Assembly: GCA_964389305.1 (NCBI GenBank)
Contig: CAYMEK010000070.1
Location: 1 to 20,221, forward strand
Direction: 5' to 3'
Origin: CAYMEK01 sp964389305
GTDB lineage: Bacteria > Spirochaetota > Spirochaetia > SZUA-6 > DRHE01
Length of the DNA stretch: 20,221 bases
The notes beneath the pieces were generated by a model. The model ran no database searches. It was not told the origin of the DNA and worked only from the letters and a program-made list of their open reading frames with translations. The position numbers were made by a program, and so were the translations under genes. Below are positions 1 through 5,829 of this stretch, piece by piece. How positions within the stretch are numbered: position 1 is the stretch's first letter; every line of letters begins with the position of its first letter.

Positions 1-131
1 CCTGCAGCCATCGGCCTCGATGAGGCGCACCGTGCGGGATCCTTCCTCCCCGCGAAATCGCACGTAATAGACGTGGCGGTGCTTGGCTGCGGGGCGTCGA
101 TGGATGGAATAGGGCTTTTCCGGCGTTCCAT
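1..131 (-). pseudogene. N-terminal fragment of a probable tyrosine-recombinase (phage/island) integrase, apparently frameshifted, cut by window edge
   Basis: A good ribosome binding site (AGGGAGG, 137-143) lies 5 nt from an ATG at 131. The frame from that ATG gives MERRKSP and then an unremarkable peptide. From codon 111-109 the adjacent frame reads YSIHRRPAAKHRHVYYVRF and stays open to base 1. That resembles the N-terminal arm of phage-type integrases, which often begin with a Y-x-I-x-x-R segment and then a V-Y-Y-V-R-F strand. Joining MERRKSP to YSIHRR needs one extra base near 111-113, so I infer a one-base deletion or a sequencing error. The catalytic domain is outside the window. Position supports the call: the fragment starts about 110 bp beyond the 3' end of a tRNA gene and reads away from it. 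Only about 40 residues are visible, so the family is tentative. Confidence 0.42.
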
Positions 132-219
132 GTGGCCTCCCTCTTGGTGGCTCTCGAGGTCAGAGCCAGGGTCAGAGTTGGACTACACGGAACCGCCGGT
201 TGTCCGGTAGGTTCCTATC

Positions 220-236
220 TCCCTACGACGTAGGGA
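220..236 (-). other. Short perfect hairpin downstream of tRNA-Val
   Basis: TCCCTAC, a 3-nt loop, then GTAGGGA: a 7-bp perfect stem 7 nt beyond the tRNA 3' end in the transcribed direction. No T-run follows, so it is at best a weak terminator. It could instead be a 3'-processing signal or part of an attachment-site core next to the integrase fragment. The rest of 132-219 shows nothing else I can support. Confidence 0.35.
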
Positions 237-242
237 TTTAGA

Positions 243-314
243 TGGGCGATACTGGGATTGAACCAGTGACTTCTACCGTGTGAAGGTAGCACTCTCCCGC
301 TGAGTTAATCGCCC
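243..314 (-). tRNA. tRNA-Val (anticodon CAC)
   Basis: The minus strand folds into a complete 72-nt cloverleaf. It has acceptor stem GGGCGAT/ATCGCCC, a D arm with ACTC/GAGT, anticodon stem CTACC/GGTAG with loop TTCACAC, a 5-nt variable loop, and T arm ACTGG-TTCAATC-CCAGT. The discriminator is A. Loop positions 34-36 are CAC, which reads the valine codon GTG. CCA is not encoded, so it must be added after transcription. The gene has its own strong promoter just upstream, and its 3' end faces a probable integrase fragment, so this copy may have been used as an integration site. Confidence 0.95.
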
Positions 315-324
315 GCTCACAAGT

Positions 325-353
325 TTTATACCTTGCTTTTCGCTGCCTGTCAA
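325..353 (-). promoter_or_regulatory. Sigma70-type promoter of tRNA-Val
   Basis: On the minus strand TTGACA (348-353) is separated by exactly 17 nt from TATAAA (325-330). The mature tRNA begins 10 nt beyond the -10 box, so transcription should start only a few bases before the tRNA. This is the best sigma70-like match in the window, as expected for a stable-RNA gene. Confidence 0.8.
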
Positions 354-360
354 CGACTGT

Positions 361-480
361 CGGCCTCAAAGTTCAGGGAATAGCAGTGTTTCACATGCAG
401 CCGGTGGCTTGCGGCCGCACGACTCGCTGCTTCGGCCCGAAAGCTCAGAGAATCGCGGTATTTCACAAGCAGCTGGCCGC
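361..480. repeat. Degenerate direct repeat, two copies 72 bp apart
   Basis: Copy 1 (361-408) and copy 2 (433-480) align without gaps at about 37 of 48 positions. Both share the order CGGCC, AAAG, TCAG, GAAT, TTTCACA and GCAG. The period is 72 bp, a multiple of three, and one minus-strand frame is open through both copies and ends at a TGA at 351-353, but no convincing start or ribosome binding site precedes it. The repeat fills the space between tRNA-Val and the disulfide oxidoreductase gene. It may be a decayed duplication of the tRNA upstream region. I see no other gene in 315-500. Confidence 0.6.
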
Positions 481-500
481 TCCGCCTCCTGCCAGCCTGC

Positions 501-1151
501 TCAAGCCACCACGTTCAGGATCATATCCAGGGCCGCCGCCTCGGGATAGGCTCCGATTATCGGCTGTGGGCTGTCCCCTATGACGGTATGCGGTACTCCC
601 GAGATCTGATACTTGTTGGCCAGGTGCGGGAACTCGGTTGCTTCTATCATGGAAGCACGCACGTTGGGCGACTCCACGGCCAGGCGGAACGCCTGCACCA
701 CCGCCCTGGGACAGTAGGGGCAGGTTGGAGTCACGAACACCTGCAGGTAAACAGGCTTCTTCAGCCCTTTGAGCTTCTCTTTGCCTGCGGCGGACAGTCC
801 GGACTCACCCTTGGACACGATCTCGATGCTCTCCAGCAGGGACATGAACTCGTACCCCGCGGGGATGCCGTAAAAGCGAAGGCCGTAGTCTTTGTCTCCT
901 TCCCCAAACACCCCGATAGCCGGTATCTCGTCCATGCCTAGCTTCTTGGCCTCGGCCTCGTCTTTCACGAAATCCCTGATCTGAACCGTGATCTTGTCGG
1001 ACAGAGAGGCCACTTCCTCCACCAGCTCCCTGGTTTCCTTGCAGAACTGGCACTCGAACTCCTGAGTAAAAACAACCAGCTTGACCGCACCGGTCAACCT
1101 GGAAAGCCGGTCGGCCACGGCCTTACGGTCTTTCTCGCTGATCATTGCCAT
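501..1151 (-). CDS. Protein disulfide oxidoreductase / glutaredoxin-like protein with two thioredoxin folds
   Basis: This 216-residue protein consists of two tandem thioredoxin-like units, each with its own CxxC site: CQFC at 34-37 and CPYC at 144-147. Each unit has the expected cis-proline loop (EIPA near 77, GVPHT near 187). That architecture and length match the PDO / glutaredoxin-like family known from archaea and many thermophilic or anaerobic bacteria. Its members reduce or oxidise protein disulfides in the cytoplasm, often receiving electrons from a thioredoxin-reductase-like flavoenzyme. There is no signal peptide, so it should be cytoplasmic. I chose the ATG at 1151 because a strong AGGAGGG lies 4 nt upstream; the frame is open to 1175 but the earlier ATG lacks a site. 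It stands alone, with its own AT-rich promoter region. The partner reductase is not in the window. Confidence 0.88.
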   Translation of the reverse strand: MAMISEKDRKAVADRLSRLTGAVKLVVFTQEFECQFCKETRELVEEVASLSDKITVQIRDFVKDEAEAKKLGMDEIPAIGVFGEGDKDYGLRFYGIPAGYEFMSLLESIEIVSKGESGLSAAGKEKLKGLKKPVYLQVFVTPTCPYCPRAVVQAFRLAVESPNVRASMIEATEFPHLANKYQISGVPHTVIGDSPQPIIGAYPEAAALDMILNVVA

Positions 1152-1187
1152 ATTTCCCTCCTCATTGAACAGCATCCTCGTACATAT

Positions 1188-1207
1188 TAGTATTAATATA
1201 TAGTATT
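1188..1207. promoter_or_regulatory. AT-rich direct repeat TAGTATT x2 in the PDO leader
   Basis: TAGTATT occurs at 1188-1194 and again at 1201-1207, a 13-bp period, with the self-complementary TATTAATA across the first copy. The stretch is strikingly AT-rich in a GC-rich window. It lies between the proposed PDO promoter and its start codon and could be a repressor operator. No regulator can be named. Confidence 0.35.
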
Positions 1208-1215
1208 GTCGTTAT

Positions 1216-1244
1216 AATATACTGAAAAAAACAAGAACAAGCAA
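1216..1244 (-). promoter_or_regulatory. Putative sigma70 promoter for the disulfide oxidoreductase gene
   Basis: Minus-strand TTGCTT (1239-1244), a 17-nt spacer containing a T7 run, then TATATT (1216-1221). Transcription would start near 1209, giving a leader of about 58 nt that carries the TAGTATT repeats. On the plus strand TATAAT at 1213-1218 could serve the divergent membrane-protein gene, but no good -35 box accompanies it. The rest of 1245-1338 holds nothing I recognise. Confidence 0.45.
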
Positions 1245-1338
1245 ACTCTCACCGCCGGCCCCCGAGCGGGAAGCAGGCAGGATCAGGTAGAACAAGGAGC
1301 ATTATTGGGGTACACTCAAGTGCATCTAGTCACCTGTC

Positions 1339-1986
1339 ATGGAAACGGCCTTCTACATCGCTACTGCGATTCTAACCATCGTCTGGTCGGTGTGGACCTA
1401 CCTCACCTGGTCGGACCGCTCGCGGCTGGAAGACTACACCGGCAAGCGCTTCTACCTGATCGCCTCCCCGAGCGGCTACTTCCTGCTCCTTGCCCTGTCC
1501 GGCTGGCAGCGGGTCCAGTTCCTGCGCCTGGACCTGATCGGGCTGGCTGTCTACGACTGCCTGATCGTGCTTTGCTGGGCGATCCTGCTGATCGCGCGGG
1601 GTCTGAAAATCGGGGAGTTCAAGAAGGTCTATACCCGGGTCCTGGTATCCTTCAATGTGCTGGCTGTGCTCCTGGTGGCGGGCGTGTTTCTGATCAGGCT
1701 GTTTCCTCCCCTGCTCATCCGGTTATCGGCCCTGATCAGCCAGGGTATGCGCTTCGAGTTCTTCCGCTTCGCCTGGATCGGCCTGGATCCCGAAACCCAC
1801 CAGCGGGACTTTCTGTCTATGGCCAACAAGCTCTTCATCGCCCTGTTATCCTACATCCCCATAACGGTCCTGCGCACCATCTACGTAAGCAGGCAGATGA
1901 GCCGCCAGCGCAAGTGGATCACGACAGAGATAAGCACTCTAAAGCGCAAGATCGAAGAGCTGGAAAAAAAGCTGAGCTCCGACTAG
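1339..1986 (+). CDS. Unrecognised polytopic membrane protein with C-terminal coiled coil
   Basis: I do not recognise this 215-residue protein. It is mostly hydrophobic, with likely membrane segments near residues 4-24, 64-88, 98-125 and 162-182, and possibly a re-entrant or extra segment near 40-55. It ends in a charged helix with heptad spacing (ISTLKRKIEELEKKL), a short coiled coil probably on the cytoplasmic side, which suggests oligomerisation or docking. The ATG at 1339 is the only sensible start because a TAG stop in the same frame lies 9 nt upstream. No clear Shine-Dalgarno precedes it. It is divergent from the disulfide oxidoreductase and followed, after 107 bp, by a glycosyltransferase on the same strand, so co-expression with envelope glycosylation is possible but unproven. 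Confidence 0.7.
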   Translation: METAFYIATAILTIVWSVWTYLTWSDRSRLEDYTGKRFYLIASPSGYFLLLALSGWQRVQFLRLDLIGLAVYDCLIVLCWAILLIARGLKIGEFKKVYTRVLVSFNVLAVLLVAGVFLIRLFPPLLIRLSALISQGMRFEFFRFAWIGLDPETHQRDFLSMANKLFIALLSYIPITVLRTIYVSRQMSRQRKWITTEISTLKRKIEELEKKLSSD

Positions 1987-2039
1987 CCCGGTTCTCGCCG
2001 CCGCCCTTGACAATTCCCGCCTCTTAGTACATCGTTATA

Positions 2040-2064
2040 CTATGCATAGCTAGTCTATGCATAT
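2040..2064. promoter_or_regulatory. Paired palindromes CTATGCATA upstream of the glycosyltransferase
   Basis: CTATGCATAG (2040-2049, a perfect 10-bp palindrome) is followed by CTATGCATA (2055-2063) with a 15-bp start-to-start period. Both contain the self-complementary TATGCATA. A TTGACA at 2007-2012 lies upstream, but no -10 box sits at a normal distance from it. The pair, 30-50 bp before the start codon, looks like an operator for a dimeric regulator or a structured leader. Confidence 0.45.
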
Positions 2065-2093
2065 CTAAAACACGAAGACGGCGGTACGACGGG

Positions 2094-3221
2094 ATGATTT
2101 TGCTACATTTTCTTATCATAGCTGGAAATCTATACTTCCTTCTGCTGTCCCTCTCCAATGTCCTCTGGCTGCGGCTCAGCTCGGTCAGGCCTAGAACAAC
2201 CTGGAAAGGAAAAGTCTCGGTGCTCATCCCCGCCCGCAACGAGGAGAGCAATATAGGCCGCTGTCTGGACTCCCTGCTCCAGCAGAGCTATCCGGATTAC
2301 GAGATCGTAGTCCTCGACGACCTCTCCAAGGACAGGACCTGGCAGATTATCACCGGTTACGCCGAACGATATCCCGGGCGCATCCGGGCGCTGAAAGGCA
2401 GCGCCCTTCCGAAGCAGGGATGGTGCGGCAAGACTCACGCCATGCAGACACTGTCCCGGTATGCACAGGGTGAATATCTGCTTTTCACCGACGCCGACAC
2501 GGTCCATTCTCCGCAGAGCATCGCCTGGGCGGTCACGAATATAAACAGGCACAAGGCGGATATGCTCTCCGGATATGCATACCTCGAGCTCGGTTCGTTC
2601 GGGGAGTCGCTGATCGTACCGGCCACCTACATCATGAGCACCATAGTCATGCCGCTGTGGCTCATCCCGTTTTCCAGGGCGCCCGGGCTCTCCTTTGCCG
2701 TCGGCCAGATGGTCATGTTCCGGCGGCAAGCCTTCCAGGCCGTCGGAGGCTACGCGGCGGTTTCCGACCACATCAGCGAAGACGTATTCATGGCAAGGGC
2801 GGTAAAACGAGCCGGTTTCCGGGTGACCTTTCTCGATCTGCAGGACTACGTGCGCTGCCGCATGTACGAGGGCTACAGAGCCGCCTTCACCGGGCTGTCG
2901 AAGAACATCTACGATTTCTTTAAGAACCAGGCCGCCTTCTTCGCCTCCGCCGCCTCGGCCCTGGTGATTTTCGTCGTGCTGCCGGTGGTGTTGGCGGTCT
3001 TCGAGGCGCTCTCCGGCGCTCAGACGCTGTCCCTCTCTGTTCTGAGCGTGGCGGTCTTTCAACTGGCCTGGGCGCTGGCCCTGCTGGACCGCGGCCAGAA
3101 GCTGTGGCTGCCGTTCCTCTATCCCCTCACCTTCCTGCACCTGCTGTTTATGGCCTGGAAGACCTTCGGCAAGGTTAGCCAGGGACTGGGAGTTGTCTGG
3201 AAAGACCGGACCCTCAAATAA
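2094..3221 (+). CDS. Membrane-anchored family 2 glycosyltransferase (CrtQ/HpnB-like)
   Basis: This 375-residue enzyme has an N-terminal membrane segment (about 4-28), a cytoplasmic GT-A domain (about 41-250) and two or three C-terminal membrane segments (about 280-305, 315-335 and 345-362). The GT2 landmarks are present: VSVLIPARNEE (41-51), VVLDD (72-76), a TDAD metal and nucleotide-sugar motif (132-135), GQMVMFRRQAF (204-214) and the ED pair (229-230) where the catalytic base is expected. The LPKQGWCGKTHA segment (105-116) is typical of the subgroup with hopanoid- and carotenoid-associated transferases, so a lipid acceptor at the inner face of the membrane is likely. Sugar donor and acceptor cannot be read. 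The start is the first ATG; its ribosome binding site is weak. Its 3' end converges on the ABC fusion gene with a 51-bp gap. Confidence 0.85.
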   Translation: MILLHFLIIAGNLYFLLLSLSNVLWLRLSSVRPRTTWKGKVSVLIPARNEESNIGRCLDSLLQQSYPDYEIVVLDDLSKDRTWQIITGYAERYPGRIRALKGSALPKQGWCGKTHAMQTLSRYAQGEYLLFTDADTVHSPQSIAWAVTNINRHKADMLSGYAYLELGSFGESLIVPATYIMSTIVMPLWLIPFSRAPGLSFAVGQMVMFRRQAFQAVGGYAAVSDHISEDVFMARAVKRAGFRVTFLDLQDYVRCRMYEGYRAAFTGLSKNIYDFFKNQAAFFASAASALVIFVVLPVVLAVFEALSGAQTLSLSVLSVAVFQLAWALALLDRGQKLWLPFLYPLTFLHLLFMAWKTFGKVSQGLGVVWKDRTLK

Positions 3222-3272
3222 GCCGGATCGTGGTCTACGATGAGTATCCCCGGCAAGGGTTGTCTCCTCGGC

Positions 3273-4766
3273 TCAGTCGCGTGATTCTGTCCGGCTCGTA
3301 CGGCGAGCAGGCACACCGCGCCGAAGGCGGGCCGTATTCCCCCCGCGATCGTCGGCCGCCAGCGTGTAGAAGGTGCAGTCCGCTCCGTCCGGCACTTCCT
3401 CCGGGAAATGGGTGACGATGAGCGCGGGTCCACGGTGAAGCGAGAGCAGATCCAGAAATTTCTTCCATAACCGACGCCGGGCTTCTGCATCCAGTCCGGC
3501 GAAAGGCTCGTCGAGGAGTATCGCTTCCGGAAAGCGGGAAAAGCAGCGGGCGAACCCGAGTCTTTTTTTCATCCCGCCCGAAAGCTCGTCGGGAAAGCCC
3601 GCCTCCAGCCCCGCCAGTCCCGCTTCCCCGATCAGAAAGCGCGCAAAGGATAGGGAGTCCGTGACGGATGTTCCGGAGTAGATCAGCGGGACAGCCACGT
3701 TCCAGGCATTAGAGCGCCAGGGCAGCAGCCTGTCTTCCTGGAACACCAGACCCAGCCGCTGCGGCCGCTCGACCAAGCCGGAATGGGGCGCCAGGAGTCC
3801 GGCCGTCACGTGCAGGAGGGTGGTCTTCCCCACGCCGGAGTCTCCTGAAATCACAGCGACTTCCTCCGGTCCCACCGTCAAGTCGATTCGATCGAGCAGG
3901 AGGCTTTCTCCCGGATAGGCGAAGCAGACATCCTTCAGCAAGATCCCGGCCCGCGAACGGCTCGCCAATATGTTCCTCAGCCGCTCCTGCGTCTTTCGGT
4001 CGGCCGCACCGGGGTCGAAGCGCTCCAGCCGACGGCCCCGGCCGGCCAGAGCCTGCTCCAGGCGGGCAAGCAGTTGATTGGCGGCGAGGATGAGCAGGAT
4101 GAGCAGCAGCCCCCAGGCGAACAGGCGGCGCACCTGCAGGGACTGATAGGCAGCTTGGATCTGAAAGCCGATGCCATTGTTGGCCCCGAAGTACTCGCCG
4201 ATCACCGAGGCCTTGATGCCCAGGACGACACCCAGCTTCACCGCCGCTCCCAGAAAAGGGCGCAGGTGGGGAACAATCAACTCGCGCAGCCTGGCCCGGA
4301 ATCCCGGAGCAAACACCTGGAGCATCTGCTCCAGGGATTGCGGCCGAGACTTCACTCCCTCATTGACGTTGAGAGCGACCAGGGGAAAGCAGATCAGGGC
4401 GATCACGAGAATCGGCGACAGGTGGCCGGCGCCGAGTACCAGGATAAGAGGAATAGCCCACAGCAGGGGCGGCACCCCCTGCAGCAAAATAACCAGCGGA
4501 CGAAAGAAAGCCTCGGCCTCCGGCTTGATTCCTGAGATCACCCCTACGGCCGCTCCGGAAATCAGGGCGGCTGTGAACCCGGCGCCGACCCTGAGGAAGG
4601 TGATGAGAATCTGCTTCCAGGTGTATGCTTGAACGAGCAAGGAGCCGGCTTCGAGCAGGGTCTGCCAGGGAGTGGGCACAATGAAGGAACCGGCCAGAAA
4701 CGAGGCAGCGGTCCAGAGCGCGAGCAGGAGCAGGGACCCCAGCAGGTACTGGGAGGCGTGTTTCAT
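3273..4766 (-). CDS. Fused ABC transporter permease-ATPase (nitrate/sulfonate/taurine type)
   Basis: One 497-residue chain holds both cytoplasmic-membrane parts of an importer. Residues 1-235 are a TauC/SsuC-like permease with about six membrane helices and an EAA loop near 146-175 (EQMLQVFAPGF ending LIVPHLRPF). After a basic linker (about 240-272), residues 275-465 are a TauB/SsuB-like ATPase: Walker A GDSGVGKTT (308-316), Q-loop Q343, signature LSGGM (395-399), Walker B ILLDEP (416-421) and switch His453. In most bacteria these are two genes. A charged tail of about 28 residues follows the ATPase. The start is ambiguous: ATG at 4766 shares one base with the upstream stop (TGATG), while GTG at 4769 would give a GTGA overlap. 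No strong ribosome site is near either, so translation is probably coupled to the binding-protein gene. Confidence 0.9.
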   Translation of the reverse strand: MKHASQYLLGSLLLLALWTAASFLAGSFIVPTPWQTLLEAGSLLVQAYTWKQILITFLRVGAGFTAALISGAAVGVISGIKPEAEAFFRPLVILLQGVPPLLWAIPLILVLGAGHLSPILVIALICFPLVALNVNEGVKSRPQSLEQMLQVFAPGFRARLRELIVPHLRPFLGAAVKLGVVLGIKASVIGEYFGANNGIGFQIQAAYQSLQVRRLFAWGLLLILLILAANQLLARLEQALAGRGRRLERFDPGAADRKTQERLRNILASRSRAGILLKDVCFAYPGESLLLDRIDLTVGPEEVAVISGDSGVGKTTLLHVTAGLLAPHSGLVERPQRLGLVFQEDRLLPWRSNAWNVAVPLIYSGTSVTDSLSFARFLIGEAGLAGLEAGFPDELSGGMKKRLGFARCFSRFPEAILLDEPFAGLDAEARRRLWKKFLDLLSLHRGPALIVTHFPEEVPDGADCTFYTLAADDRGGNTARLRRGVPARRTSRTESRD

Positions 4767-5737
4767 CACGGGGCCAAAAAGAAGTCCGCCTGCAAATCTC
4801 CCCGTTTTCCCGGCAGGTATCCCTTGACCTGCCCGTAATACTCGACCACTCTGCGGCGGTTCTCCTCGACAGTCGGCACGTAAAACAGGGTGTTGCCGAT
4901 GGAACTACGAACCACCTCCTGCGGGAATCCCAGTACCTCCGCATAGCCTGCCGCCGTCCCGGCTGGATCCTCGATTACCTGCCGGGACGCCTGCCTCCAG
5001 GCCAGGATCAACTCCGCCAGCAGCTCCTTGTGCCCGCCGGCAAAGCCGGCGGTCACGAACAGGCTGACCTGTGGCGAGCGGGGATCGCCTCCACTGACCG
5101 CGGCCCACAACTGCTTGTAGTCCAGCAGGCGGGGAAGTCCCTGGCCGATCACGAGCTGGGAAGCCAGGGGCTCCGGCAGCGGTGCGGCGTCTATCTGTCC
5201 TTTCTTGAGCAGCGCGGCGGTCTGGGGCGGAGGAGAGTAGCTGATGCTCAAGTCCCGGTCAGGATCGATACCCTCCTTTTCCAACAGGTAGCGGGTCTGG
5301 AAGTCGAGAGGGGAGCCGGGAAAGGGAAGCGCGATTCGCTTGCCGGCCAGCCCGGCCAGGCTCTCGATGCGAGGAGCGTACTGCGAGCCGATAAGATAGG
5401 AGACCCCCCATACTCCTGTGTCGACCATGACCAGGGGTCCGCCGTCCAGGTAGCTTTCCCAGCCCTGGCTGGTTCCCGTGAACAGAAGATCCGCCTCGCC
5501 GCGGAACAGGGCGGCCAGAGCCTGCGGATGCCCGAGCATGATCCCGGTCTGTATATCCACCTCCTCGATGGGGTCCGTGGCAGCCAAGACGAGCAGGGGA
5601 AGCGCCGAATTGGAGGCGGGAGCCAGGATCTTCAGGGTCGCCGGATAGGGCTCCTCGCAGCCTGCACGAGGTGCGCCGAGAACGATCATGGCGCCGAGCA
5701 GCAGTACAAAGATGTCGATGGCTGTGGTTTTCCTCAT
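4766..5737 (-). CDS. Periplasmic substrate-binding protein, NMT1/SsuA-TauA-like family
   Basis: This 323-residue protein begins with a signal peptide (MRKTTAIDIF, then a hydrophobic core to about residue 22), followed by a two-lobe binding fold of the NMT1/SsuA type. Recognisable parts are ILAPASNSALPLLVLAA, GEADLLFTG, the LAGKRIALPFPGSP segment, the LLEKEGIDPDRDL stretch and LKKGQIDAAPLPEP. Relatives bind sulfonates, nitrate, thiamine precursors or other small molecules; the ligand here is not evident. Cys27 follows RAG, a poor lipobox because of the Arg, so a soluble periplasmic protein is more likely than a lipoprotein. The ATG at 5737 has GGGAGG 5 nt upstream. It is coupled to the fused permease-ATPase by overlapping stop and start codons, so the two genes form a complete importer. 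Confidence 0.87.
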   Translation of the reverse strand: MRKTTAIDIFVLLLGAMIVLGAPRAGCEEPYPATLKILAPASNSALPLLVLAATDPIEEVDIQTGIMLGHPQALAALFRGEADLLFTGTSQGWESYLDGGPLVMVDTGVWGVSYLIGSQYAPRIESLAGLAGKRIALPFPGSPLDFQTRYLLEKEGIDPDRDLSISYSPPPQTAALLKKGQIDAAPLPEPLASQLVIGQGLPRLLDYKQLWAAVSGGDPRSPQVSLFVTAGFAGGHKELLAELILAWRQASRQVIEDPAGTAAGYAEVLGFPQEVVRSSIGNTLFYVPTVEENRRRVVEYYGQVKGYLPGKRGDLQADFFLAP

Positions 5738-5792
5738 GTCATCCTCCCGGGAAAGTAAGCTGTGCAATTCATCGGTCTTGCGCTTTTTTCGT

Positions 5793-5821
5793 ATTATAAA
5801 GGTCTTTCGATTTCTGTTCCA
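5793..5821 (-). promoter_or_regulatory. Possible internal promoter before the SsuA-like gene
   Basis: The 92-bp gap between the MFS gene and the binding-protein gene contains a perfect TATAAT (minus strand, 5793-5798). The hexamer 17 nt upstream (TGGAAC) is a poor -35 box. An A6 run follows the -10. It may be a weak promoter that lets the second uptake system be expressed separately. Confidence 0.3.
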
Positions 5822-5829
5822 TCGGACCC

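Noticed and set aside
386..583. A 65-codon plus-strand open frame across the repeat region
   Set aside because: It has no ribosome site, is Pro/Arg-rich and overlaps the end of the disulfide oxidoreductase gene.
2007..2041. TTGACA (2007-2012) with TATACT (2036-2041) as a sigma70 promoter
   Set aside because: The 23-nt spacing is outside the workable range, so it is not listed as a promoter.
2130..3140. A 336-codon open frame antisense to the glycosyltransferase
   Set aside because: Composition is Gly/Glu/Arg/His-rich with no domain, and the opposite strand carries clear GT2 motifs.
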